From positions 1,584,817-1,648,816 of the forward strand of contig NZ_CP022463.1 in assembly GCF_002224485.1 (NCBI RefSeq): a stretch of 64,000 nt of DNA, written 5' to 3'. Below, one piece after another: positions 29,521 to 38,689 of the stretch (within the stretch, counting starts at the first letter, position 1; every line of letters starts with the position of its first letter). Source of the stretch: Sinomonas sp. R1AF57 (GTDB lineage Bacteria > Actinomycetota > Actinomycetes > Actinomycetales > Micrococcaceae). The notes under the pieces were generated by a model. It was not told the origin of the DNA. It was given only the letters and a program-made list of their open reading frames with translations, and searched no databases. The position numbers and the translations under genes were made by a program.

Positions 29521-30294
29521 ATGTCCACTCTGGAGATCAAGGACCTGCACGTCTCGATCGAGACCGAGCAGGGCGTCAAGGAGATCCTCAAGGGCGTCAC
29601 CCTCACCGTGAAGACGGGCGAGACACACGCCATCATGGGTCCCAACGGCTCCGGCAAGTCCACGCTCGCCTCGACGATCGCGGGGCACCCGCGCTACACC
29701 GTCACCTCGGGCTCCATCACGCTCGACGGCGAGGACGTCCTCGCGATGAGCGTCGACGAGCGCGCCCGCGCCGGCCTGTTCCTCGCCATGCAGTACCCGG
29801 TCGAGATCCCCGGCGTCACCATGACGAACTTCCTCCGCACTGCGAAGACCGCGATCGACGGCCAGGCCCCGGCGCTGCGCACGTGGACCAAGGACGTCAA
29901 GGCGGCCATGGACCAGCTCCGCATCGACGCCGACTTCGCCCAGCGCAACGTCAACGAGGGCTTCTCCGGCGGCGAGAAGAAGCGCGTGGAGATCCTCCAG
30001 CTCGAGCTGTTCAAGCCGAAGTTCGCGGTCCTCGACGAGACCGACTCGGGCCTCGACGTCGACGCGCTCAAGGTCGTCTCGGAGGGCGTCAACCGCGCGC
30101 AGGCCGAGGGCAGCATGGGCACCCTCCTCATCACCCACTACACTCGAATCCTCCGCTACATCAAGCCGGAGTTCGTGCACGTCTTCGTCGACGGCCGCAT
30201 CGCCGAGCAGGGCGGTCCGGAGCTCGCCGACCGCCTCGAGGACGAGGGCTACGACCGCTACGTGGCCGGCGCCGGCTCGGCAGTGACGGCCTGA
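29521..30294 (+). CDS. sufC: Fe-S assembly ATPase SufC
   Basis: This 257-residue ABC-type ATPase powers the SufBCD scaffold in the cytoplasm. Walker A is GPNGSGKSTLA, the signature is FSGGEKKRVEILQ and Walker B is FAVLDETDSGLD, all in the SufC-specific form. AAGGAG lies before the ATG. It is followed after 17 nt by the sufT-like gene. Confidence 0.97.
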   Translation: MSTLEIKDLHVSIETEQGVKEILKGVTLTVKTGETHAIMGPNGSGKSTLASTIAGHPRYTVTSGSITLDGEDVLAMSVDERARAGLFLAMQYPVEIPGVTMTNFLRTAKTAIDGQAPALRTWTKDVKAAMDQLRIDADFAQRNVNEGFSGGEKKRVEILQLELFKPKFAVLDETDSGLDVDALKVVSEGVNRAQAEGSMGTLLITHYTRILRYIKPEFVHVFVDGRIAEQGGPELADRLEDEGYDRYVAGAGSAVTA

Positions 30295-30311
30295 TCAACC
30301 GGAAGGCAGCA

Positions 30312-30641
30312 ATGACTGAGATCCAGCCCGCACAGACCTCGCTCGAGGACGTCGAAGAACGCCTCAAGGATGTCATCGACCCCGAGCTCGGCGTCAACGT
30401 CGTGGACCTGGGGCTCGTCTACGGCCTCGAGTACGGCGAGGACGGCGCCCTGCTCATCAGCATGACGCTCACCACGGCCGCGTGCCCGCTCACCGACATC
30501 CTCGAAGAGCAGGTCGGCCAGGCGCTCGACGGCGTGGTGGACGAGTGGCGCCTCAACTGGGTGTGGATGCCCCCGTGGGGTCCCGAGCGGATCACCGAGG
30601 ACGGCCGCGACCAGATGAGGGCCCTCGGCTTCAACATCTGA
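30312..30641 (+). CDS. sufT: SufT/DUF59 Fe-S maturation factor
   Basis: This 109-residue MIP18-type protein assists Fe-S cluster delivery. It has the family stretch DVIDPELGVNVVDLGLVYG near the N-terminus and the conserved Cys in LTTAACPLTD. I started it at the ATG 30312, which follows GGAAGG. It closes the operon; the cysteine desulfurase SufS and the sulfur carrier SufU, which lie between sufC and sufT in mycobacteria, are absent here. Confidence 0.92.
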   Translation: MTEIQPAQTSLEDVEERLKDVIDPELGVNVVDLGLVYGLEYGEDGALLISMTLTTAACPLTDILEEQVGQALDGVVDEWRLNWVWMPPWGPERITEDGRDQMRALGFNI

Positions 30642-30668
30642 CAGCCGGCCTCCTCACCAGCACCGAGT

Positions 30669-30718
30669 ACGACGACGGGCGGTCACCTTCCCCGCGGAAG
30701 GTGACCGCCCGTCGTCGT
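30669..30718. terminator. Bidirectional terminator between suf operon and metallopeptidase
   Basis: A perfect 23-bp stem with loop CCGC lies 27 nt after the sufT stop and ends 3 nt before the stop codon of the convergent metallopeptidase gene. Confidence 0.8.
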
Positions 30719-30721
30719 CCG

Positions 30722-31603
30722 TCAGATGGCTCCCGAGAACGTGTTGCACTGGTCGAGGTCGCCGCTCTGGAGACCCCGCATGAACCAGGTCTGGCGCTGC
30801 TGGCTCGACCCGTGGGTCCAGCCCTCAGGGTTGACGCGGCCGGTCGCGGACTTCTGGATGCGGTCGTCGCCCACGGCGGAGGCAGCCGAGAGAGCATCCT
30901 GGACGTCCTTCTGCGTCAGCGGCTCCAGGAACGGCTGGCCTGAGCCCTTGTCGGACGCGTAGTGCGCCCAGATCCCGGCGAAGCAGTCGGCCTGGAGTTC
31001 GACGCGAACCGAGCCTGACTGGGGTCCCTGCGGGTCCTTCTGCGCGTAGTCGAGGGTGCCGATGAGGCTCTGGACGTGGTGGCCGAACTCGTGCGCCACC
31101 ACGTACTCCTGCGCGAGGGGCCCCCCGGAAGACCCGAACCGGGTCTCGAGGACCTGGAAGAACCCGGGGTCGAAGTAGGCGGTCGTGTCCCCGGGGCAGT
31201 AGAACGGCCCCACCTCGCTCGTGGCGGATCCGCAGGCCGTGCTCGTCGCCTGGCTGAAGATGACTGCCTGCGGCCGCGGGTACTTCACGCCCCGCTGGGG
31301 GAGGTAGCTGCCCCAGAACGCGTTGAGGCTGTTCACCGTGCCGACGATGCGGCAGTCGAGCCGCTCGTCGGCGTTCGCCCCGGTGCGGCACTCGGCGAGG
31401 CTGCTCGGATTGGCCTGCTGCGTCTGGGGCGCCTGGTTCGTGAGGTCCCCGAGGATCTGCGGGTTCACCCCGAGGAGCACCAGGATGAGCGCGACGATGC
31501 CCCCGCCGATTCCGCCGCCGATCACCCCGCCGCGCCCGAGGCCGCCGCCGCGCCGGTCCTGGACCTGCGACGGGTCCAGCTGTGCACCGTCATTGAAGCT
31601 CAT
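30722..31603 (-). CDS. Membrane-anchored neutral zinc metallopeptidase (YpfJ family)
   Basis: This 293-residue protein has a Gly-rich N-terminus, one membrane segment at about residues 27-44 (GGGIGGGIVALILVLLGV) and an extracytoplasmic zinc peptidase domain. The zinc site is VVAHEFGHHVQ (HEXXH) with a downstream acidic ligand in VELQADCFAGIWA. Paired cysteines (AECR...LDCR) suggest a disulfide outside the cell. The substrate is not known. The ATG at 31603 lies 7 nt after a -10 box on its strand; the gene is divergent from the acyl-CoA ligase gene with only 40 nt between starts. Confidence 0.88.
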   Translation of the reverse strand: MSFNDGAQLDPSQVQDRRGGGLGRGGVIGGGIGGGIVALILVLLGVNPQILGDLTNQAPQTQQANPSSLAECRTGANADERLDCRIVGTVNSLNAFWGSYLPQRGVKYPRPQAVIFSQATSTACGSATSEVGPFYCPGDTTAYFDPGFFQVLETRFGSSGGPLAQEYVVAHEFGHHVQSLIGTLDYAQKDPQGPQSGSVRVELQADCFAGIWAHYASDKGSGQPFLEPLTQKDVQDALSAASAVGDDRIQKSATGRVNPEGWTHGSSQQRQTWFMRGLQSGDLDQCNTFSGAI

Positions 31604-31610
31604 GTACCCC

Positions 31611-31616
31611 AGAGTA
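31611..31616 (-). promoter_or_regulatory. -10 box of the metallopeptidase gene
   Basis: TACTCT on the minus strand lies 7 nt before the ATG at 31603. It sits where the -35 of the opposite promoter would be expected. Confidence 0.55.
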
Positions 31617-31631
31617 GCGGGGCGGCCGCCG

Positions 31632-31637
31632 TAGAAT
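31632..31637 (+). promoter_or_regulatory. -10 box of the acyl-CoA ligase gene
   Basis: TAGAAT lies 6 nt before the ATG at 31644 with no Shine-Dalgarno. It faces the metallopeptidase -10 box 15 nt away, so the two promoters overlap. Confidence 0.6.
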
Positions 31638-31643
31638 GCTGTG

Positions 31644-33044
31644 ATGCCTTTCCTTGACCAGCTGCGCCGCTGGGCGGCGCAGAAGCCGCACGAGCCCGCG
31701 GTGGTGTGCGGGCGCGAGCGGCTCACGTGGTCCGAGCTGCACGACGCCGCGGCAGCCCTCGCGCGGTCAGGCGAGCCCACAGGCATCCTCCGGCAGGGCA
31801 ACGGCGTCGACTTCGCCGTCCGATGGGCCGCGGGCGTGGCGGGGGAGCGCGAGTGCGCCGTCCTGGACCCGCTGTGGCCAGAGCAGCTCGCCTCCGACGT
31901 CGAGGCCCGCCTCGCCGAGCGCTGGCGCACGGTGGAGCCGGTCCCGGCGGAACTGGCCGACGGCGATCCCGACTCCTCCTTCCTCGTCGGCCTCACCTCG
32001 GGCACGACCTCGCTGCCGAAGGGCTTCTCGCGCGCGCGGGGCTCGTGGCGGCGGTCCTTCGACGCCTCGATCGAGTGCTTCGCGCTCAAGCCCGAGGACA
32101 GGGTCCTGGCGCCGGGGCCGCTCTCGGCGAGCCTGAACCTGTACGCACTCTCGGAGTGCCTGTACGCCGGGGCCACATTCCACACCCTCCCGCACTTCGA
32201 TGTCGGCGACGCCCACGCGGAGATCACCTCGCGGGGCATCACCAGGCTCGTCCTGGTCCCGACGATGCTGAGGGTCCTCGCCGAGCGCGGCCTCACCGGG
32301 GACGTCGACGCGAGCGGCGTCACCGCCGTCGTGTGCTCGGGGCAGAAGCTCGACCTCCGCACGCTCGAAGCGGTCCGGCGGTGGGCGCCTCAGGCCGCGG
32401 TGTGGGAGTACTACGGCGCCTCCGAGCTCTCGTTCGTCGCGGCGCGCCTCCACGAGCCTGGAGCCGTCGGCGCCGAGGTCGGGACCGGCGTCGGGCGCGC
32501 GTTCCCCGGCGTCCGCCTGGCCATCCTCGACGACGCGGGCAAGCCGCTGCCCGACGGCGGGGTGGGCAACATCTGCGTGAAGAGCGCCCTCGTCTCTGCA
32601 GGCTACGTGTGGGGCGACGACGGCGAGGCGTTCACCAGGCTCAGCGGCTGGGCCACGGTGCGGGACCAGGGGTTCCTCGACGGCGACGTCCTCCACGTCC
32701 TCGGCCGCAGGGCCGACATGATCAACACGGGCGGCGCCAACGTGTACCCGCACGAGGTCGAGGCGGCGCTGGCGATGCTTCCCGGCGTGGCGGAGGTCGT
32801 CGTCGCCGGCGTTCCCGACGACGTGCGCGGGCAGCGGATCGTGGCCGGGATCGTGCCCTCGCACGCGGGGCTCGGGCAGCTCGCCCTGCGCGCGGGCCTC
32901 GAGGGCTCGCTCCCGCCGGTCAAGCGGCCGCTGGCGTACCTCGAGCTGGCCGAGCTCCCCACCACAGAGCGGGGCAAGCTCAGCCGGGCCGAGTTCCAGC
33001 GCTGGGTCCTCGAGGGCGACGCCCGTGCGCGGCCCCTTCCCTGA
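31644..33044 (+). CDS. AMP-forming acyl-CoA ligase (ANL superfamily)
   Basis: This 466-residue enzyme should adenylate a carboxylic acid and pass it to CoA. The phosphate-binding loop is LTSGTTSLPKGFS, the A5 motif is EYYGASELS, and the C-terminal hinge and lid read VLGRRADMINTGGANVYP and ELPTTERGKLSR with the catalytic Lys. It is shorter than long-chain acyl-CoA synthetases and resembles O-succinylbenzoate- or benzoate-type ligases. An in-frame GTG at 31641 is possible. The 3' end overlaps the thiolase gene by 20 nt, so its product may feed the thiolase. The acid substrate cannot be told. Confidence 0.85.
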   Translation: MPFLDQLRRWAAQKPHEPAVVCGRERLTWSELHDAAAALARSGEPTGILRQGNGVDFAVRWAAGVAGERECAVLDPLWPEQLASDVEARLAERWRTVEPVPAELADGDPDSSFLVGLTSGTTSLPKGFSRARGSWRRSFDASIECFALKPEDRVLAPGPLSASLNLYALSECLYAGATFHTLPHFDVGDAHAEITSRGITRLVLVPTMLRVLAERGLTGDVDASGVTAVVCSGQKLDLRTLEAVRRWAPQAAVWEYYGASELSFVAARLHEPGAVGAEVGTGVGRAFPGVRLAILDDAGKPLPDGGVGNICVKSALVSAGYVWGDDGEAFTRLSGWATVRDQGFLDGDVLHVLGRRADMINTGGANVYPHEVEAALAMLPGVAEVVVAGVPDDVRGQRIVAGIVPSHAGLGQLALRAGLEGSLPPVKRPLAYLELAELPTTERGKLSRAEFQRWVLEGDARARPLP

Positions 33045-34266
33045 GCCCGGCGCCGGCCGGCGACTCGCGCCGGACGGTGCGCCCCTCGTCGTCGCCGGCC
33101 AGCGCACTCCGCTCGCGCGCGCCGGCACCCTGCTCGCCGGCGTCCCCGCCCATCGGCTGCTCGCCCCCGTCCTGGAGGCTCTGACCGCGGCGCCCGGCCT
33201 CGACCCCGGGCGGCTCGCCGACGTCGTCGTCGGGAACGCCGCAGGGGGAGGCGGCAACCTCGCCCGCCTCGCCGCCCTCGACGCCGGACTGCCCGAGCGC
33301 CTCCCAGGCATCACGGTGGACCGGCAGTGCGGGTCGGGGCTCGACGCCGTGGTCCTCGCCTGCAGGCTCGCCCAGGCGGGCGCCGGCGATGCGTTCCTCG
33401 CCGGCGGCACGGAGTCGATCAGCACCGCACCGGTGCGCGGGAGACGGCTGCCAGACGGCGGCGTCGACTTCTACCACCGCGCCCAGCACGCCCCGACTCG
33501 CGACGGCGAGGCGGAGCCCGGCGACCCCGACATGGGCTTCGCTGCCGAGACGGTGGCGCGCGAGGCCGGCGTGGCCCGTGATCGCCAGGACTCGTTCGCG
33601 CTGCGCAGCCACCGTCTGGCCCTCGCCGCGGCGTCCTCGGGGGCGTTCGACGCCGAGCTCGTGCCTGTGCGCGGAGGTGGCGGGTGGGTGCGCGCGGACA
33701 ACGGACCCCGCGCACGGCTTGACGCCAGGCTCCTCGCCCGCTTCCCGGCGGCGTTCGCTGCCGGGGGGACCGTCACGGCCGGGAACTCGTGCTTCGACGC
33801 CGACGGCGCGGCAGCCGTGCTCGTGGTGGCCCGCGATGCCGCGACGGGCTGCGAGGGGGCCGGCGGACGCGCGTCGCTGGCCTTCGTGGGCGCGACGACC
33901 GTGGGGGTCGACCCTCGGCGGCTCGGCCTCGGGGCGGCAGCGGCGGCTGGGTCGCTGCTGTCGGATCTCGGGCTGGACATCCAGGACGTCGCCGCCATCG
34001 AGTTCAATGAAGCCTTCGCGGGCCAGGTCCTCGCGTGCACCGACCGGCTCGGCCTCGGGCGCGCGCAGCTGGAGGCCGTGCTCAACACGGGCGGCGGTGC
34101 GCTCGCCCTCGGGCACGCGTACGGTGCCTCTGGGGCGGTCTCGGTGGTCCGGCTGCTCGCCCGGGCACAATCGCTCCCCGACGGCGCGCTGTGCCTCGCG
34201 CTCATCAGCTCCGCGGGGGGCCTTGGCACAGCGGCCCTCTTCGAGACCAGGAGGCCGCGCGGCTGA
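33025..34266 (+). CDS. Thiolase-family protein lacking the second catalytic Cys
   Basis: This 413-residue thiolase-fold protein has the acylated nucleophile in DRQCGSGLDAV (Cys102), NEAFAGQVL and the histidine motif GHAYGASGAVSVV. The usual C-terminal CXG motif is replaced: the aligned stretch reads ISSAGGLGTA, with Ser where the proton-shuttling Cys should be. That suggests altered chemistry or a non-thiolase role such as an acyl-acceptor. It starts with GTG inside the ligase gene, so both are probably translated together. Confidence 0.8.
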   Translation: MRGPFPEPGAGRRLAPDGAPLVVAGQRTPLARAGTLLAGVPAHRLLAPVLEALTAAPGLDPGRLADVVVGNAAGGGGNLARLAALDAGLPERLPGITVDRQCGSGLDAVVLACRLAQAGAGDAFLAGGTESISTAPVRGRRLPDGGVDFYHRAQHAPTRDGEAEPGDPDMGFAAETVAREAGVARDRQDSFALRSHRLALAAASSGAFDAELVPVRGGGGWVRADNGPRARLDARLLARFPAAFAAGGTVTAGNSCFDADGAAAVLVVARDAATGCEGAGGRASLAFVGATTVGVDPRRLGLGAAAAAGSLLSDLGLDIQDVAAIEFNEAFAGQVLACTDRLGLGRAQLEAVLNTGGGALALGHAYGASGAVSVVRLLARAQSLPDGALCLALISSAGGLGTAALFETRRPRG

Positions 34267-34320
34267 GGGGACGCCGCACACGGGCCCCGCGGGGTTCTTC
34301 GCTTGCGGTGTGATGTGGGA

Positions 34321-34326
34321 TATGCT
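34321..34326 (+). promoter_or_regulatory. -10 box of the formate dehydrogenase operon
   Basis: TATGCT lies 7 nt before the fdhA ATG at 34334. No Shine-Dalgarno is present in between. Confidence 0.5.
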
Positions 34327-34333
34327 CCCGGAC

Positions 34334-37300
34334 ATGGCACGGCGAAGCTTCCTTGAGTGGCCAGTGGTTCGGCAGGTGACCACGGGCGACCTGTTCGGCC
34401 GCGGACCATCGGTCACGTCGCCCAAGACGCAGGCGATCGCCCCGCGGACGTCGACAGCCGACCGCGTCGTGCAGAGCGTCTGCCCGTACTGTGCTGTGGG
34501 ATGTGGACAACGTGTCTACGTCAAGGACGAGAAGGTCGTCCAGATCGAAGGCGATCCGGACTCGCCCATCTCGCGCGGCCGGCTCTGCCCCAAAGGTTCC
34601 GCGAGCGAGCAGCTCGTCAATTCGCCGGGCCGGCAGACCCGAGTGCTGTACCGCGCCCCCCGCTCCACCGAATGGCAGCATCTGGACCTGGAGAAGGCCA
34701 TCGACATGGTGGCGGACCGGTTCATCGAGACGCGCCGCAGGACCTGGCAGCAGGAGGACCAGCACGGACGGCTGCTCCGACGCACGATGGGGATCGCGTC
34801 GCTGGGCGGCGCCACCCTCGACAACGAAGAGAACTACCTCATCAAGAAGCTCTTCACGGCTGCCGGGGCGGTGCAGACCGAGAACCAGGCGCGCATTTGA
34901 CACTCCGCCACGGTTCCCAGTCTGGGAGCCTCGTTTGGACGCGGTGGTGCGACGCAATCACTGCAGGACATGGCCAATGCCGACTGCATCGTCATCCAGG
35001 GCTCGAACATGGCCGAGTGCCACCCTGTGGGATACCAGTGGGTGGCGGAGGCGAAGGCCCGCGGCGCAAAGGTCATCCATGTAGACCCCAGATTCACGCG
35101 CACCTCCGCGGTCGCTGACAGGCACATCCCGATCCGTGCCGGCTCGGACGTTGTCCTCCTGGGCGCGCTCATCAACTACGTCATCACCAATGACCTCTGG
35201 TTCACGGAGTACGTGAAGGCGTACACCAATGCGGCAACGCTGGTGCACGACGACTACCGCGACGCCGAGGATCTCGGCGGACTGTTCTCCGGCTTCGATC
35301 CGGAGAAGCGGGCGTACGACACGTCGTCATGGTCGTACGCGGAAGAGGGCGGCGACCGCGTCGAGGAGCCCGGGGCCGCCTCGGAACACGGCGTCCATGC
35401 TTCGGCCCGCGCCGCTGGCGACGTCTTCGGCAGTGGCGGGCCCGCCTTGGAGCATGCCCAGGTGCAGCGCGATGACACGCTGCAGGACCCGCGGACCGTC
35501 TTCCAGATCGTCAAGCGCCACTACTCCCGCTACACCCCCGAGGTGGTCCGGGACATGTGCGGCATCGACATCGCCGACTTCGAGTATCTGGCGCGCACCA
35601 TCGCGGAGAACTCGGGGCGCGAGCGGACGACGTGCTTTGCCTACGCCGTGGGCTGGACCCAGCACACACTGGGGGCGCAGTTCATCCGCGCCGCCGCGAT
35701 CCTGCAGCTTCTGCTCGGAAACGTGGGCCGCCCCGGCGGCGGCATCATGGCTCTGCGCGGCCATGCAAGCATCCAGGGCTCCACGGACATCCCGACGCTC
35801 TTCAACCTGCTCCCTGGGTACCTTCCCATGCCCAGCGCAGGCCGCCACGACACCCTCAGCGACTATCTGGACGCCGTCGCGTCGAAGAAGCAGAAGGGAT
35901 TCTGGGCCGACGCGGACGCCTACACCATCAGCCTGCTGAAGGCCTGGTGGGGCGATGCCGCGACGGCGGAGAACGACTGGGCGTACGACTACCTTCCCCG
36001 GCTGACCGGAGCGCACGGCACGTACGAGACGGTGATGGGCATGCTCGACGACGAGGTGGAGGGCTACTTCCTCCTCGGACAGAATCCGGCCGTCGGGTCA
36101 GCCCACGGCCGCATGCAGCGGCTGGGGATGTCCCACCTGAAATGGCTGGTGGTGCGGGACCTGAATCTCATCGAGTCGGCCACGTGGTGGAAGGACGGCC
36201 CGGAAATCGAGTCCGGGGAGCTGCACACCGAGGACATCGAGACCGAGGTGTTCTTCCTGCCTGCCGCCACCCATGTGGAGAAGGCGGGGTCGTTCACCCA
36301 GACCCAGAGACTGCTGCAGTGGCGGCACCAAGCGGTCACACCCCCTGGAGACTGCCAGAGCGAACTGCAGTTCTTCTTCGAGCTGGGCCAGCGGATCCGC
36401 CAGAAGCTGGCCGGGTCCGACGACGAGCGCGACCGCCCGCTGCTCGACCTCACCTGGGACTATCCCACGGACGAGCACGGCGATCCCGACCCCGAGTCGG
36501 TGCTCGCCGAGATCAATGGCCGTCATCTCGAGGGGCCGGACGCAGGCAGGCCCCTCTCGGCGTACACCGAGCTGCGTGCCGACGGTTCGACCTCGGGCGG
36601 CTGCTGGATCTACACCGGCGTGTACGCGGACGGCATCAACCACGCCGCCAACCGGAAGCCCGGCCACGAGCAGGGGCCCGCGGCTCCGGAATGGGGATGG
36701 GCCTGGCCCGCCAACCGCAGGATCCTGTACAACCGGGCATCTGCCGACCCGGCCGGCAAGCCGTGGAGCGAGCGGAAGAAGTACATCTGGTGGGACGAGG
36801 AACAGCAGCGATGGGTGGGCGATGACGTTCCCGACTTCCCGCCTGACAGGGCCCCGGGGAGCAAGCCCGACCCCGCGCTCGGCGGTCCCGCCGCGCTCAG
36901 TGGAGATGATCCGTTCATCATGCAGTCCGACGGCAAGGGCTGGCTGTTCGCTCCCAAGGGCCTCGTGGACGGACCCCTTCCCACCCATTACGAGGCTCAG
37001 GAATCGCCGGTGGCCAACGTGCTGTACCCGCAGCAGCAGAGCCCAGCGCGGCTCGTCTTCCCCCGAGCCGACAACCTGAGTGCGCCAAGCGCCGGCATCA
37101 GCGGTGCTGACGTCTATCCCTACGTCTTCACCACCTACCGGCTCACGGAGCACCACACTGCGGGAGGCATGAGCCGCTGGCTCCCGTACCTCTCGGAACT
37201 GCAGCCGGAGATGTTCTGCGAGGTTTCGCCCGAGCTGGCCGCCGAGCGAGGGCTCGAGCCCTACGGGTGGGCAACGATCATCTCGCCGCGCTCGGCCATC

Positions 37301-37678
37301 GAGGCGAAGGTGATCGTCACCGAACGGGTGAAGCCGCTGACCGTGGGCAACCATACGGTGCACCAGATCGGCCTGCCGTACCACTGGGGCGTCGGGGAGA
37401 ACGCGGTCGTCAGCGGCGATGCGGCCAACGACCTCCTGGGCGTGACACTGGACCCGAATGTCCAGATCCAGGAGTCGAAGGTCGCCTCCTGCGATATCCG
37501 GCCTGGCCGCCGGCCCCGAGGGGCGGACCTGCTCGCCCTCGTGGCGGAGTACCAGCAGCGGGCGGCCACGACGCCTGAGACCGGGAACAGCGCGGTCACC
37601 GATCCCGCTGCCGAAGGCTTCGCTCCCGGACCCGGCCAGAGCGGCGAGGCGGGCACCGACTCGAGGGTGGAGGACTAG
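34334..37678 (+). CDS. fdhA: Formate dehydrogenase alpha subunit, selenocysteine-containing (UGA read-through)
   Basis: This molybdenum/tungsten bis-MGD enzyme oxidises formate to CO2. The frame is continuous from 34334 to 37678 except for one TGA at 34898-34900. The residues around it, NQARI-U-HSATVPSLGA, match the family position of the metal-ligating selenocysteine followed by the catalytic His, so TGA encodes Sec189 in a 1114-residue protein. The N-terminus binds one [4Fe-4S] cluster through Cys50, Cys53, Cys57 and Cys85; the C-terminal domain is the MGD-binding domain (VKPLTVGNHTVHQIGLPYHW read in part). The N-terminal ARRSFLE looks like a Tat motif but no hydrophobic stretch follows, so a cytoplasmic site is more likely. 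Automatic callers would split this gene in two. It starts the fdhA-fdhB-nrfD operon. Confidence 0.95.
34898..34900 (+). other. In-frame UGA selenocysteine codon (Sec189)
   Basis: TGA interrupts an otherwise open frame precisely at the metal-ligand position of the formate dehydrogenase active site. The complete selA, selB, selD and tRNA-Sec set lies within 10 kb. Confidence 0.95.
34912..34930 (+). promoter_or_regulatory. SECIS-like hairpin in fdhA mRNA
   Basis: GGTTCCC pairs with GGGAGCC (one G-U) around the loop AGTCT. The loop lies 19-23 nt after the UGA, the same spacing as the AGGUCU loop of the E. coli fdhF SECIS, and CGGTT before it matches fdhF as well. It would bind the C-terminal domain of the SelB encoded downstream. 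Confidence 0.75.
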
Positions 37679-38689
37679 ATGGGCCAGCTGTCCGGACCGA
37701 CCGATCCCACTGCCGATGCTCACTGGGAGAACGCCCAGTCCCGGAAGGGGTTCTTCACCGACACCTCTATCTGCATCGGCTGCAAGGCCTGTGAGGTTGC
37801 GTGCAAGGAGTGGAACCACAATCCCCAGGACGGGAACCTCGAGCTGCTCGAATCCTCGTACGACAACACCGGGGCACTGGGGGCGAGCACGTGGCGCCAC
37901 GTCGCCTTCGTCGAGCAGGGCAGGGAACGGATCGTCGAAGCCCGCGAGTCCGGACGTGCGCTCGTCAATCTGGGGATGCCCCGGGTCGGCCCTCCAGCGG
38001 CTGCCGCGGAGATGACGGCGAACCTCGCGGAGGCAGATACGACGCCGCCGGACACCGCCGACTTCCGGTGGCTGATGTCCTCCGACGTCTGCAAGCACTG
38101 CACCCACGCCGGATGCCTCGACGTCTGTCCCACCGGAGCGCTCTTCCGCACCGAGTTCGGCACCGTCGTTGTGCAGGACGACGTGTGCAACGGCTGCGGG
38201 ACCTGCGTGGCAGGCTGCCCCTTCGGAGTGATCGAACGCCGCCGCGACGGGACTGTCGCGGTGGCTGCCGAGCGGGAGGACCGGCACGCCGAGCACCCCG
38301 CGGTCCCCAACGTGGGCATCGCCCAGAAGTGCACGCTGTGCTATGACCGCCTGGTGGCCGACGAGACGCCGTCGTGCGCCAAAGCCTGCCCGACGACGTC
38401 CATCAAGTTCGGCGACCACGACGACATGGTGGAGACGGCGAGGGAGCGGGTCGCCGCCCTGCACGAGCAGGGCCTGACGGAGGCGAGGCTCTACGGCGCG
38501 AACGAGCTCGACGGCGTCGGCGGAACCGGCTCAGTCTTCCTGCTGCTCGACGAGCCCGAGGTCTACGGGCTTCCGCCGGACCCGAAGGTTCCCACGGCTG
38601 ATCTGCCCCGGATGTACCGGCGTGCGGGCAGCGCCGTGGCCGGAATGGTGGCCGCGGCCGCGTTGGCTTTCGTGAGAGGACGTGCGTGA
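37679..38689 (+). CDS. fdhB: Formate dehydrogenase iron-sulfur (beta) subunit
   Basis: This 336-residue ferredoxin-like protein carries electrons from FdhA to the membrane. Four cysteine clusters are visible: Cys32-X2-Cys35-X2-Cys38-X3-Cys42 (CIGCKACEVACKEW), CKHCTHAGCLDVCP, CNGCGTCVAGCPFG and CTLCYDRL...CAKACP, enough for four [4Fe-4S] clusters. A hydrophobic stretch at the C-terminus (GSAVAGMVAAAALAFV) may anchor it. The ATG abuts the fdhA stop and the end overlaps nrfD by 4 nt. Confidence 0.94.
   Translation: MGQLSGPTDPTADAHWENAQSRKGFFTDTSICIGCKACEVACKEWNHNPQDGNLELLESSYDNTGALGASTWRHVAFVEQGRERIVEARESGRALVNLGMPRVGPPAAAAEMTANLAEADTTPPDTADFRWLMSSDVCKHCTHAGCLDVCPTGALFRTEFGTVVVQDDVCNGCGTCVAGCPFGVIERRRDGTVAVAAEREDRHAEHPAVPNVGIAQKCTLCYDRLVADETPSCAKACPTTSIKFGDHDDMVETARERVAALHEQGLTEARLYGANELDGVGGTGSVFLLLDEPEVYGLPPDPKVPTADLPRMYRRAGSAVAGMVAAAALAFVRGRA

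Noticed and set aside
34334-34380. Tat signal peptide on FdhA
   Set aside because: The RR motif is not followed by a hydrophobic region or cleavage site.
34898-34900. Premature stop making fdhA a pseudogene
   Set aside because: The frame continues without shift on both sides, the surrounding residues match the Sec site, and all sel genes are present nearby.
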